A DNA stretch of 64,000 nucleotides from SM23-32 sp964434535. Lineage in GTDB: Bacteria; Planctomycetota; Brocadiia; SM23-32. The stretch lies in assembly GCA_964434535.1 (NCBI GenBank), contig CAYSWA010000005.1, forward strand, positions 80,596-144,595. Direction: 5' to 3'. The position numbers and the translations under genes were made by a program. The notes under the pieces were generated by a model, which was not told where the DNA came from, searched no databases, and saw only the letters and a list, made by a program, of their open reading frames with translations. Positions 48,764 through 56,987 of this stretch are shown here, in pieces. How positions within the stretch are numbered: the stretch's first letter is position 1; every line of letters starts with the position of its first letter.

Positions 48764-49135
48764 AGCGAGCCAGGCGCCGGCGAGCAGGACGCCGGCCACG
48801 TTCGCGATCAAGTCGCCCCACTCGAACGAGCGGCCGGTCAGCGGCTGGAGGGATTCGATCAGCAGGCCGTAGAGCAACGTGGCGCCGGCCGCGACCAGCA
48901 CGCGGCGCCGCCCCGCCGCGCCCGCCAGGAGCAGCAGGCAGAGCACGCCGTAGACGAAGACGTGCGCCAGCAGGCTGCCGCCGCTGAACCGGACCAGCAC
49001 GTGCGAGCCGGGCGGACGCGGCATCAGGCTCCAGGCGGCGAGCAGGGCGGCCCAGACCGCCGCCGCCGCGCGGGCCATCCATCGCCTCCTCGCCTGCCGG
49101 GTCTCGCTGCTCACGCCGCTGCCTTTCGTGCTCAT
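48731..49135 (-). CDS. VanZ-like membrane protein
   Basis: 134 residues with four hydrophobic segments: AAAAVWAALLAAWSLMP, LLAHVFVYGVLCLLLLAG, RVLVAAGATLLYGLLIESLQ and DLIANVAGVLLAGAWLA. The sequence ESLQPLTGRSFEWGDLIANV is the usual VanZ-family pattern. Members influence glycopeptide or lipid phenotypes in a few bacteria, but most are uncharacterised. Start choice is uncertain; a GTG seven codons in is possible. Confidence 0.78.
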   Translation of the reverse strand: MSTKGSGVSSETRQARRRWMARAAAAVWAALLAAWSLMPRPPGSHVLVRFSGGSLLAHVFVYGVLCLLLLAGAAGRRRVLVAAGATLLYGLLIESLQPLTGRSFEWGDLIANVAGVLLAGAWLAYCASRSRPQR

Positions 49136-49206
49136 CGGCGCCGTGTTGCGCCCGCGCCTCTCAGCGCCATAGTATAGTGCCCCGGCGCGCGTCCTTCACA
49201 CATCGG

Positions 49207-49539
49207 ATGAGACGGATGCAGGCAGATGGGCGGGACCGGTTCTTCCTGACGCGGTTCGGTCGCGGGCTCGGGGCCGTCCTGGACGGGCTGCGCATGATCC
49301 TCGGCAGCGGGCGCATGCTCGCCTTCGAGTTCCTGGACTACCCGATGGGCAGGCGGCGCATGGGGCTGCGGGCGAGGGCGCGGTTCGCGCGGCGTCACAC
49401 CTGGGAGATGCTCGGGCTCGGGCTGCCGCTGCTGCTGGGCTCGATGGTGCCGGTGCTCGGCGCGGCGTGCATGCCGGTGGGCGTGGCGGGGGGCACGCTG
49501 CTCTTGCTGCGCCTGCGCGGCGAGGCGGAGCCTGGTTGA
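49207..49539 (+). CDS. EI24-like membrane protein, apparently short
   Basis: 110 residues. The sequence LAFEFLDYPMGRRRMGLRAR followed by a long hydrophobic stretch (MLGLGLPLLLGSMVPVLGAA) matches the C-terminal third of EI24/CysZ-like proteins, which normally have about 230-250 residues and four membrane segments. Only that part is present, so the gene is probably 5'-truncated or a reduced form. Two in-frame ATGs (49207, 49216) and a GTG at 49177 are candidate starts, none with a good ribosome binding site. Confidence 0.55.
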   Translation: MRRMQADGRDRFFLTRFGRGLGAVLDGLRMILGSGRMLAFEFLDYPMGRRRMGLRARARFARRHTWEMLGLGLPLLLGSMVPVLGAACMPVGVAGGTLLLLRLRGEAEPG

Positions 49540-49580
49540 CCGTCCGCCGGGCCTCTGTTAGCATCGCTGTGGGGGTGGCT

Positions 49581-50465
49581 ATGGAACGCAACGCTATCGA
49601 GTGGGCGCTGGGCGCGCTGAGCGCGTTCATCATCAGCGTGCTGGTGGCCGCCTTCGTAGTCGTCGTCTGGCGCGCGGCGACGGCGCCCGGCCTGCCGCCG
49701 GCCCGCCGCGCTGTGGCAACCGCGGCGGAAGAGACCGAGGAATCCGGCGGCGAAGCCCCGCCCGAAGCCGAGCCGGAGCAGCCCGAGCCGCCGCAGTGGC
49801 AGCGCCCCCGCTTCGAGGAGCGACGCGACGAGCGGCTCCGGATGGTGGAGAGCCAGATCGAGCGGCGCGGCGTGAAGGACGAGGCCGTCCTGGAGGCCAT
49901 GCGCCACGTGCCCCGCCACCTCTTCGTGCCCGGCGACCAGCGCAAGCCCGCCTACGCCGACCGGCCCCTGCCGATCGGCTACGGCCAGACCATCTCCCAG
50001 CCCTACGTGGTAGCCTTCATGACCGAGCTGCTCGGGCTGGAGCCGGGCGAGAAGGTGCTGGAGATCGGCGCCGGCAGCGGCTACCAGGCCGCCGTCCTCT
50101 CCGAGCTGACGCCGCACGTCTACACCGTCGAGATCATCGGGCCGCTCACCGAGCAGGCCGCCGAGCGGCTCGAGTCGCTCGGCTACGAGACGATCCAGGT
50201 GCGCCACGCCGACGGCTACTACGGCTGGCCCGAGCAGGCGCCCTTCGACGCGATCATCGTCACCGCCGCCGCCGGGCACGTGCCTCCTCCGCTGCTCGAC
50301 CAGCTCGCCCGCGGCGGGCGGATGGCGATCCCCGTCGGCGACGTCTTCCAGTCGCAGCGTCTCACCCTCGTCCACCGGGACGAGGAGGGCCGCATGACCT
50401 CGCGCAGTCTGCTGCCGGTGGTCTTCGTGCCGATGACCGGCCGGATGATGCAGGACGAGCCGTGA
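49581..50465 (+). CDS. pcm: Membrane-anchored protein-L-isoaspartate O-methyltransferase
   Basis: 294 residues. An N-terminal membrane anchor (LGALSAFIISVLVAAFVVVV, about 6-25) and a Pro/Glu-rich linker precede a full PCMT domain. That domain has MVESQIERRGVKDEAVLEAM, PIGYGQTISQPYVVAFMTEL and SAM motif I VLEIGAGSGYQAAVLSEL. It methylates isoaspartyl residues to repair aged proteins. The anchor suggests action at the membrane; the usual enzyme is cytosolic without it. Which side the domain faces is not clear. Overlaps the next gene by 4 bases. Confidence 0.9.
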   Translation: MERNAIEWALGALSAFIISVLVAAFVVVVWRAATAPGLPPARRAVATAAEETEESGGEAPPEAEPEQPEPPQWQRPRFEERRDERLRMVESQIERRGVKDEAVLEAMRHVPRHLFVPGDQRKPAYADRPLPIGYGQTISQPYVVAFMTELLGLEPGEKVLEIGAGSGYQAAVLSELTPHVYTVEIIGPLTEQAAERLESLGYETIQVRHADGYYGWPEQAPFDAIIVTAAAGHVPPPLLDQLARGGRMAIPVGDVFQSQRLTLVHRDEEGRMTSRSLLPVVFVPMTGRMMQDEP

Positions 50466-52921
50466 ACGGCCAGGGCGGGGATGCCCAGCGGGCCGCCGGG
50501 GCGGTGCTGATGCTCGCCGCCTCGATCATCGCCCTCGAGCTGGCCCTGATGCGCTGCCTGGCCATCGCCCGCTGGCACCACTTCGCCTACCTGGTCATCA
50601 GCACCGCCCTGCTCGGCTTCGGCGCGAGCGGCACGGTGCTGACCTTCGCCGGGCAGTGGCTGCGGCGCAGGTTCGCGCCCTCGGCCACGCTGCTCACCGT
50701 GGCCTTCGCGGCGTCGGTCACGCTCGCCTTCCGCGCCGCCGAGGCGCTCCCGCTCGACGCGCGCTACGTCCTCTACAGCGGGCGCCACGCGGGGCTGATG
50801 CTCGCCTACCACCTGATCTGGCTCGTCCCGTTCCTGCTCGGCGCCACCGTGCTCGGGCTGGCGCTGATGCGCTTCCCCGCCCGGCTGCACCTGGTCTACG
50901 GGGCGAACCTGGTCGGCAGCGGCGCCGGCGGCGCGCTCGCCGTGGGGCTGCTGTTCCTGATGCCGGCAGAGGCTCTGCTCTACGTGGTGACGGGGCTCGG
51001 GCTCGCCGCCGCGCTCTTGTGGGCGTGGGCCGGCGCGCCGCGCGGGAAGCGCGGTCGGGTGGCGACGGTCGCGGCGGCGGCCGTGCTCCTCGGGGCAAGC
51101 TGCCTCTATCGGCCGATCGAACTGGCCGTCGATCCCTACAAGGCGCTCTCGATGCTCCGCCGCTGGGAGGCCGAGGGCGGCGCCCGGCACCTGACCACGC
51201 GCCACGGCCCCCGCGCGCGACTGGACGCCTACGCATCGCCCCGGCTGCACCAGACGATGTTCGCCGGCCTCACCGCCAGGACCCCTCCCCCGCCGCAGAC
51301 GGCCGTGCTGGCCGACGGTGAGCCGGCGGCGACGGTCTTCGCCATCGGCTCCGCCGACGAGGCGCCGATCCTGGATCACACGCCGATGTCGGTCCCCTAT
51401 CGCCTGATCGAGCGCCCGCGCGTGCTGCTGCTCGGCGAGGCGGGCGGGGTGAACGTCTGGCTGGCGCGGCGCATGGGCGCCGAGCACGTCACCGTCGTGC
51501 AGGGCAATCCGCAGATGGCCGAGCTCGTGCGGGAGGAACTCGCGGCGCGCGGGGGCGACGTGCTCGCCGGGCCCGACCTCACGCTCGTCGTCAGCGATCC
51601 CCGCGTCTACCTGGAGCGGGCCGGCGCGCGGTTCGACCTGATCCAGATCGTCACCACCGAGGGCATGGCCGCCGAGGCCGGCGGCCGGCGGGCCCTGCAT
51701 GAGGACTTCCTGCTGACCGAGCAGGGCCTGGCGCTCTGCCTGGAGCGGCTCACCGATCGGGGCGTCGTGGCGATGACGCGCGGCACGCAGGCGCCGCCGC
51801 GGGACAACGTAAAGCTGCTGGCCACCGCGCGGGCGGCGCTCGCCCTGCGGGGCGTCGCCGAGCCGGGGGCGCAGCTCGCGCAGGTGCGCAACTACCTGGC
51901 CGCCACGACCATGGCCTTCCGCGCCCCCCTCGGGCCCGAGCGCTGCGCGCGGCTCGCCGAGGCGGTCGAGGCGCTGTTGCTGGACGTTCCGTGGGCGCCC
52001 TGCCCCGCCCTGATGGCGGCCGAACAGACCCACCAGGCCGACGGCCCGCCGGGCGAGCCATACTCCTGGCTGCGCCACGCCGCCCTCCAGGTCCTCTCGC
52101 CGCGCCGCGAGGAGTTCTTCGATGCCTGGGCCTACGACGTGCGCCCGCCCACCGACGACCGCCCCTACTTCTACAGCTTCTTCCGCTGGCGCTCGCTGCC
52201 CGGGTTGCTGGAGGCCTACGGGGAGCAGTGGCTCCGGCGGGCCGAGCTCGGCTACGTCGTGCTGATCCTGGCGCTCGGGGAGGCCGTAGTGGTCGGGGCG
52301 GCGCTCATCCTGCTGCCCCTGGTGCGGCTGCGGGCCGGCGTGGCGCGGGGCCGCGCCGCCACGGCGGGCTACTTCGTGCTGCTCGGGCTCGCCTACATGA
52401 TGATCGAGATGGCCTGCCTGCTGAAGTTCGCCCACTTCCTGGGCGACCCGATCTATGCCGCGGCGTTCGTCATCTGCGCCTTCCTCGCCTTCAGCGGGCT
52501 CGGCAGCGCCGCCAGCCGCCGCCTGGTCGGTGCCGACCGCCGGCGCGGCATCGGCCTGGCGACCCTCGGCGTCGCAGCGATCGCGCTGCTCTACGCGGCG
52601 GGGCTCGACGCGGCGTTCGGGGCGCTGATCCGGCTCCCGCTCGGGGGGCGGCTCGCGGCCTCGGTGGCGCTGGTCGCGCCGCTGGCGTTCCTGATGGGAT
52701 GGCCCTTCCCGAACGGGCTGGCGCTGGTGGAGCGCGGCGCCCCGCCGCTGCTGCCGTGGGCGTGGGGGGCGAACGGGTTCGCCTCGGTGGCCGCGCCGCC
52801 GCTGACCGTGGTAATCGCCCTCGCCGCCGGCTACCGCAGCGTCTTCCTGCTCTCGGCCGTCCTCTACCCCCTGGCCGGCCTGCTCGCCTTCGCCCTGCCG
52901 GGCGGGCGCCCTCAGCGGTAG
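50462..52921 (+). CDS. Polytopic spermidine-synthase-like protein
   Basis: 819 residues. About six membrane segments at the N-terminus (1-215), a central SpeE-like Rossmann domain (about 320-470: RVLLLGEAGGVNVWLARRMG, FDLIQIVTTEGMA), a PPTDDRPYFYSFFRW segment, and a further set of about six membrane segments at the C-terminus. This is the fused membrane/spermidine synthase-like family, whose enzymes are mostly uncharacterised. The acidic residues of true SpeE are not obvious, so polyamine synthesis is not established. GTG start overlaps the pcm stop by 4 bases; the end overlaps the convergent URO-D gene by 10. Confidence 0.78.
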   Translation: MNGQGGDAQRAAGAVLMLAASIIALELALMRCLAIARWHHFAYLVISTALLGFGASGTVLTFAGQWLRRRFAPSATLLTVAFAASVTLAFRAAEALPLDARYVLYSGRHAGLMLAYHLIWLVPFLLGATVLGLALMRFPARLHLVYGANLVGSGAGGALAVGLLFLMPAEALLYVVTGLGLAAALLWAWAGAPRGKRGRVATVAAAAVLLGASCLYRPIELAVDPYKALSMLRRWEAEGGARHLTTRHGPRARLDAYASPRLHQTMFAGLTARTPPPPQTAVLADGEPAATVFAIGSADEAPILDHTPMSVPYRLIERPRVLLLGEAGGVNVWLARRMGAEHVTVVQGNPQMAELVREELAARGGDVLAGPDLTLVVSDPRVYLERAGARFDLIQIVTTEGMAAEAGGRRALHEDFLLTEQGLALCLERLTDRGVVAMTRGTQAPPRDNVKLLATARAALALRGVAEPGAQLAQVRNYLAATTMAFRAPLGPERCARLAEAVEALLLDVPWAPCPALMAAEQTHQADGPPGEPYSWLRHAALQVLSPRREEFFDAWAYDVRPPTDDRPYFYSFFRWRSLPGLLEAYGEQWLRRAELGYVVLILALGEAVVVGAALILLPLVRLRAGVARGRAATAGYFVLLGLAYMMIEMACLLKFAHFLGDPIYAAAFVICAFLAFSGLGSAASRRLVGADRRRGIGLATLGVAAIALLYAAGLDAAFGALIRLPLGGRLAASVALVAPLAFLMGWPFPNGLALVERGAPPLLPWAWGANGFASVAAPPLTVVIALAAGYRSVFLLSAVLYPLAGLLAFALPGGRPQR

Positions 52922-53997
52922 GGCTCGATCAGGCGGGCCACCTTCTCGGCCTTCCGCTCGTCGCCGAGGTCGGTCATGATGTAGAGCCCCTCCGGTCCGA
53001 CGGCGTCGATGAGCGGGACGATCTCCTCGTGCCGCACGCCGATGGCCTGGACGCACTTGCCCGCCTCGCGGATGCGGCGGTACATGTCGTACCAGCACGG
53101 GTCGCCGCCCGAGGGCACCTGCGGGTCGGGCGTCCACTCCACCGCGTCGAGCGCCTCGATGCCGAGCAGCAGCTCCAGGTGCGGGATGCACTGGTGCCCG
53201 TCCAGGTGGAAGAGGCTCCGGTCGAGGAACTCGCACTGCTCGGTCAGCGCGGGCACCACGAAGCGCTCGAACATGGCGGGGCTGAACATGGCGTTCGCGT
53301 CGCACTGGAGCTTCGCCGCCTTGCCCGGCGCCCAGACGCCGAAGGCCCAGAAGGCGCTGCTGCCGTCCTCCAGGGCGATGATCTCGTAGATGCGCTCGTA
53401 AGCCTCGATCCAGGCCCGGTTGATCTCGGCGACCTTCTGCTCGACCCACCCCGGCCGGATCACGAAGTCGATCAGCATCTGCTCGGTGGTGCGCAGCGAG
53501 GCCAGGATGTCCACGTTCTCGATCAGGTCGGGGCAGCCGACCATGTAGCGCCCGCCGGCGAGCTCGGCCTGGCGGGTGAGCATCCGCTCGGTCAGCTTCC
53601 ACCAGCGGTTCTCCAGGTCGAAGCGCAGGGGCGGGGCGCCCTCCGGGTCGCCGGCGTCGGCCATGGTGGGGTGGTACCAGACCGTCTCCGGGGTGAACTG
53701 CGGCTCGCTGCCCAGGTAGCAGGCGAGCGTGCCGGGCCCGAGGCCCCAGTCGGTGCAGGGCAGCGCGTCGAGGGGAAACAGGCCGCAGGCCATGCGGCGG
53801 TGGTCGCGGGCGGTGCGCCATTCCACGTCGGTGTAGAGCTGCTCCAGGTCGCGCGCGGCGCCGGGGTCGGGGGCCTCGACGCGCGGCTCGTTGCGCGTGG
53901 CGAAGCTCCCGCTCCCGACGAGCAGGCCCTCGCGGCGCCACCACTCGACGAAGTGGCGCCTGGCCTCCGGCCAGTTCTCCTTCCAATCGCATTCCAT
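52912..53997 (-). CDS. URO-D (uroporphyrinogen decarboxylase) family protein
   Basis: 361 residues of the URO-D/cobalamin methyltransferase superfamily: NRWWKLTERMLTRQAELAGG, VIRPGWVEQKVAEINRAW, and the C-terminal barrel strand FLDRSLFHLDGHQCIPHLEL with His and Asp, then KCVQAIGVRHEEIVPL. It is more like the methyltransferase-associated or uncharacterised members found in anaerobes than HemE, whose N-terminal RQAGR is missing. A corrinoid-linked methyl transfer role is possible. No heme genes are nearby. Confidence 0.75.
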   Translation of the reverse strand: MECDWKENWPEARRHFVEWWRREGLLVGSGSFATRNEPRVEAPDPGAARDLEQLYTDVEWRTARDHRRMACGLFPLDALPCTDWGLGPGTLACYLGSEPQFTPETVWYHPTMADAGDPEGAPPLRFDLENRWWKLTERMLTRQAELAGGRYMVGCPDLIENVDILASLRTTEQMLIDFVIRPGWVEQKVAEINRAWIEAYERIYEIIALEDGSSAFWAFGVWAPGKAAKLQCDANAMFSPAMFERFVVPALTEQCEFLDRSLFHLDGHQCIPHLELLLGIEALDAVEWTPDPQVPSGGDPCWYDMYRRIREAGKCVQAIGVRHEEIVPLIDAVGPEGLYIMTDLGDERKAEKVARLIEPYR

Positions 53998-54081
53998 CGG
54001 CAGCCTCGCTCGGGTGCTGTGGCAGCGGCCCAGGAGGGAACGATATACCGCAAAGCCGCCGAGGGGGCAAGGCGCGGAGAG

Positions 54082-54193
54082 ACTCGTTGCTCGTTGCGGG
54101 TTGTTCGTTGCTCGTCAACGGCGTCGCCCGATGAAGCCGGACGCAGCGTCCGCGCCGGCCGGCCGCCTCACGAGCAACGAGCAACGAGCAACG
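54082..54193. repeat. Inverted pair of GAGCAAC-word arrays
   Basis: Left arm (54082-54116) is GTTGCTC/GTTGTTC-type words and right arm (54170-54193) is CGAGCAACGAGCAACGAGC. They are opposite in orientation with about 53 bases between, so a long imperfect hairpin can form. It lies in the 200-base gap before the URO-D gene start, with no gene. Confidence 0.6.
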
Positions 54194-54197
54194 GGCG

Positions 54198-55529
54198 CTA
54201 ACGCAGCGCCTGCGGCTCGTAGTCGCCGAGGCCGGCCTCGGGGGCGAGCTTCGGCTCCAGGCGGGCGAAGCGCGGCAGCCGCTCGCCGATCAGGGGCATG
54301 GCCCACTCGACGAAGCCGTCGGTCACGTCCGTGCGGCCCTCGGCGATCCACTGCTCGGGGAAGGTGCGCTCGGCGTTCGCCACCTCGCCGAGCGGCACGT
54401 CGCCGTACTCGACGGCGTAGTCCTCGCCCGGCACGCGGAGGATCGTCGCCATCCGCCCGCTCTCTCCCCTCAGCGCGAGCGCGGCCGCGTGCGCGCCGAG
54501 GGCCCGCGCCTCGGCCAGGTCGACCGAGGAGGCGCGCAGGATGTCGCGCCGCTGGATGGTGCCCGGCACGTCGACCCGCGCGATGCCCGGCACGCAGAGC
54601 CGGCTCCGCGCCCTGCCCCGCCCGTCGGCCCGGTCCACGCCGTTCAGGTGGTTCATCAGCAGGTGGGCGGCGCTCGTGCGGGAGGCACTGAACTGGGCGT
54701 GGCCGAAGGCGTCGCGCAAGACGCCGACGTCCCCCAGGTTCGCGCCCTCGGTCAGCACCACCATGCAGCGCCCTTCCTGCCCGAGCAGGTCATTGACCCG
54801 ACCGGTGATCAGCTCCAGGTTGGCCGCGGAGTCATCTTGGGAGAGGGCCTCGGGCATCACGATAAGGAGCGGCATCCCGCGGTCGGGGTCGCCGAGCCGG
54901 GCGGAGGCCGTGATGAAGCCGATCTTGCGCCCCATGGCCTGCATGATGAGGACGGGGTCGCTGGTGTGGCTCGCCTTGTTCTCCTCGTTGGCCTCCAGCA
55001 CGTTCAGCGCCCAGTAGCGGGCGACGCTGCCGTAGCCGGGGTTGTGGTCGCAGAGGGCGAAGGTGCCGTCGTCCCGGAGCGGGCCGCCGACGTCGTTGTC
55101 GACGGTCTTGGCGATGCCGACGGCGCGGAGGTCGAGGCCCGACTCGGCGGCGAGCTCGGCGACGCGGTCGGCCGTGTCCATCGAGTCGTTGCCGCCGATG
55201 TAGAAGAACATGCCGACGTCGTGGGCCTTGAAGACCTCGATGATGCGCTCGTAGTCCTCGTCGTATGCCCCTTGCTTGCCGGCGAGCTTGTAGCGGCAAC
55301 TGCCGAGCGCGCCGGCCGAGGGCGTGCCGCCGAGCCGGGCGACCTGCTCGGGCTCCTGGGCGGTGAGGTCGATCAGCTCGTTGCGGAGCACTCCGAGGAT
55401 TCCCCTGCGGGCGCCGTAGACCGCGCGGACCTCGCCGGAGGCGCCGAGCGCCTCCAGCACGCCGCGCACGGAGCTGTTGATCACGGCGGTCGGCCCGCCC
55501 GACTGCGCCACCACTGCGTTCACCGCCAT
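54198..55529 (-). CDS. PPi-dependent phosphofructokinase-type enzyme
   Basis: 443 residues, PFK family. The N-terminal AVVAQSGGPTAVINSSVRG is typical. Two residues separate PPi from ATP enzymes: the loop IGGNDSMDT carries Asp115 where ATP-PFK has Gly, and IAKTVDND carries Lys141 where ATP-PFK has Gly. Both point to pyrophosphate as phosphoryl donor, making the step reversible. Start 55529 has GGAGGAG 7 bases upstream. MITE copy B lies just beyond the start region, between this gene and the HAD gene upstream. Confidence 0.88.
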   Translation of the reverse strand: MAVNAVVAQSGGPTAVINSSVRGVLEALGASGEVRAVYGARRGILGVLRNELIDLTAQEPEQVARLGGTPSAGALGSCRYKLAGKQGAYDEDYERIIEVFKAHDVGMFFYIGGNDSMDTADRVAELAAESGLDLRAVGIAKTVDNDVGGPLRDDGTFALCDHNPGYGSVARYWALNVLEANEENKASHTSDPVLIMQAMGRKIGFITASARLGDPDRGMPLLIVMPEALSQDDSAANLELITGRVNDLLGQEGRCMVVLTEGANLGDVGVLRDAFGHAQFSASRTSAAHLLMNHLNGVDRADGRGRARSRLCVPGIARVDVPGTIQRRDILRASSVDLAEARALGAHAAALALRGESGRMATILRVPGEDYAVEYGDVPLGEVANAERTFPEQWIAEGRTDVTDGFVEWAMPLIGERLPRFARLEPKLAPEAGLGDYEPQALR

Positions 55530-55546
55530 TCCCACTCCTCCCTCTG

Positions 55547-55834
55547 ACCACGACGACACCACGAGCACTACGGACGGCGACGGCAGGCTTCAGGTCAACG
55601 GCTTACAGAACCATGCGAACGAGTGGTCCCTGACACTTGAGATTATGGACCGCGCTTCGGTGGCACGGGCTTCCAGCCCGTGAATCATGGCCAGGATGGC
55701 CATGCCACACCAAGACGGCCACCGGCAAAATCAAGAGTCACAAGCTACTCGTGTTCAGTGGCACTCATCTGCCGTCCGCCAGTCTGCGCCGTTGCCGTCG
55801 CCGTCCGTTGTGCTCGTGGTGTCGTTGTGGTTGG
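55547..55834. repeat. Inverted repeat pair enclosing MITE copy B
   Basis: About 40-base arms at 55547-55587 (ACCACGACGACACCACGAGC...) and 55793-55834 (its near-perfect inverse). Between them is MITE copy B. The right arm lies inside the 3' end of the HAD gene. Confidence 0.65.
55621..55742 (+). repeat. MITE/REP-like element, copy B
   Basis: 122 bases, GAGTGGTCCCTGACACTTGA to AAGAGTCACA, same length and about 93% identical by eye to copy A. It carries the same central palindromes. It sits 12 bases from the HAD stop codon. Confidence 0.8.
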
Positions 55835-56888
55835 GCCAGTCGTCGAGGGTGAACAGCTTGCCGCCGGGATGCAGTACCTTGTAGGTCTCGACACGTTTCT
55901 GTTGGAGTTTGCGGTATTCCTCGCGCGCGTCGTAGTCCGGCCGCTCCCACGGCCCCTCGTCGAGCAGGACGCCCTCGAACTCGGCGACCAGTTCGTCCTC
56001 CAGCGCGCCGCGGTACGTGCCCCGGAAGAACGCCTCGAACGCCTCGGGGGCGCGCTGCCATGCCCCCAGCTCCTTGCCGGCCGGCGTGGGGTAGAACAGG
56101 GCGTTGTTGGCCCGGGCCGCCTTCAGGTCGCCGCCGCCGTCGCCGATCATGATGACCTTGTCGTCCTCGTAGCCGCCGGCCTCCTTCAGCAGGCGGATGT
56201 GCTCGGTCTTCTTGCCCATCTCCTTGCCGGCGATGGAGTGCACGTACGGGGCCAGGTCGGCGCGCGTCCACCACTGGGCCAGGTCGCCGTAGGGCGTGCC
56301 GGAGACCACGAGCATGTCCGCCTTCTCGGCCAGGCGCTGGAGCGTCTCGCGCACGCCGGGGAAGGGCTGCATCCCGAGCGTGACGAACTGGAAGGTGCGG
56401 TCCACCGCCTCGCTCCAGCCGAGCAGCCGCGTGACGTTATAGTCGAGCCCGTGCTCCACGTGGTACTGGCCGAGCGACGGGATGCCGAATCCGCGCGCGG
56501 GGTCCTCGTTGACCCAATCGACGTAGCCCGAGAGCGATGCGAGCAGGTCGTCCACGTGCTCGGCCGGCAGGCATTCGGCCGCCTGGGGGTCGTCCTTCAG
56601 CGAGCGGAGGGTGAGCTGGACGGCGATGTAGCGGTCGCAGCCCCGCGTGGTGGCCCAGAGGTTGTGGTGCTCGGCGTGGAGGCGCAAGAGCATCTCGGCG
56701 CCGCGCAGGGCGTTGAAGTCCATGTAGTGGGGATGGAAGACGACGACCTGCTTGGCCCACATGTTGTCCAGCACGCAGCCGTCGGTGTCGATGCAGACGG
56801 CATAGTCGTGCTCCCGCTGCCAGTTGCGCAGTTGCCGGCGCGGGTCCTCGGCGATTTCGTCGACGGTCATTATGCCCTGGAAGGTCAT
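55755..56888 (-). CDS. HAD superfamily phosphatase
   Basis: 377 residues with the four HAD motifs: CIDTDGCVLDN (nucleophile Asp), MLVVSGTPYGD (Ser/Thr), a Lys in AGKEMGKKTEHI, and VIMIGDGGGDLKAA (Asp pair). A long insert between motifs I and II suggests a C1-type cap. The C-terminal tail NHNDTTSTTDGDGNGADW is encoded by the inverted repeat, so the natural end was probably just before it. Start at 56888 (MTFQGIMTVD) has a weak site; an ATG five codons later is possible. Lies between gnd and pfk genes, perhaps acting on sugar phosphates. Confidence 0.8.
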   Translation of the reverse strand: MTFQGIMTVDEIAEDPRRQLRNWQREHDYAVCIDTDGCVLDNMWAKQVVVFHPHYMDFNALRGAEMLLRLHAEHHNLWATTRGCDRYIAVQLTLRSLKDDPQAAECLPAEHVDDLLASLSGYVDWVNEDPARGFGIPSLGQYHVEHGLDYNVTRLLGWSEAVDRTFQFVTLGMQPFPGVRETLQRLAEKADMLVVSGTPYGDLAQWWTRADLAPYVHSIAGKEMGKKTEHIRLLKEAGGYEDDKVIMIGDGGGDLKAARANNALFYPTPAGKELGAWQRAPEAFEAFFRGTYRGALEDELVAEFEGVLLDEGPWERPDYDAREEYRKLQQKRVETYKVLHPGGKLFTLDDWPNHNDTTSTTDGDGNGADWRTADECH

Positions 56889-56910
56889 TCCCAACTTCAC
56901 CTCAAGTCGA

Positions 56911-56940
56911 ACCACGAAGAACACGAAGGCCACGAAGACG
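56911..56940. repeat. CCACGAAG-word repeat between gnd and HAD genes
   Basis: ACCACGAAGAACACGAAGGC followed by CACGAAG: a degenerate 9-base tandem array like those known between genes in several bacterial phyla. It lies directly upstream of the HAD start. Confidence 0.55.
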
Positions 56941-56987
56941 GCTTACGCCGAGCACGAGCAAGCGCCAGAGCAAGAGGAGATCGCCCC

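Noticed and set aside
52912..53997. HemE (uroporphyrinogen decarboxylase of heme synthesis)
   Set aside because: The RQAGR-type N-terminal signature is absent and there are no heme genes nearby; only the superfamily is supported.
50219..54184. 1321-codon minus-strand open frame
   Set aside because: It runs antisense to the pcm and spermidine-synthase-like genes and out of frame with the URO-D gene; no domain is seen in it.
54082..54193. CRISPR array
   Set aside because: The repeats are 7-base degenerate words with no constant spacers, and there are no cas genes in the window.
36936..55742. Insertion sequence with transposase
   Set aside because: The repeated element is at most 122 bases and no transposase frame occurs in or beside any copy.
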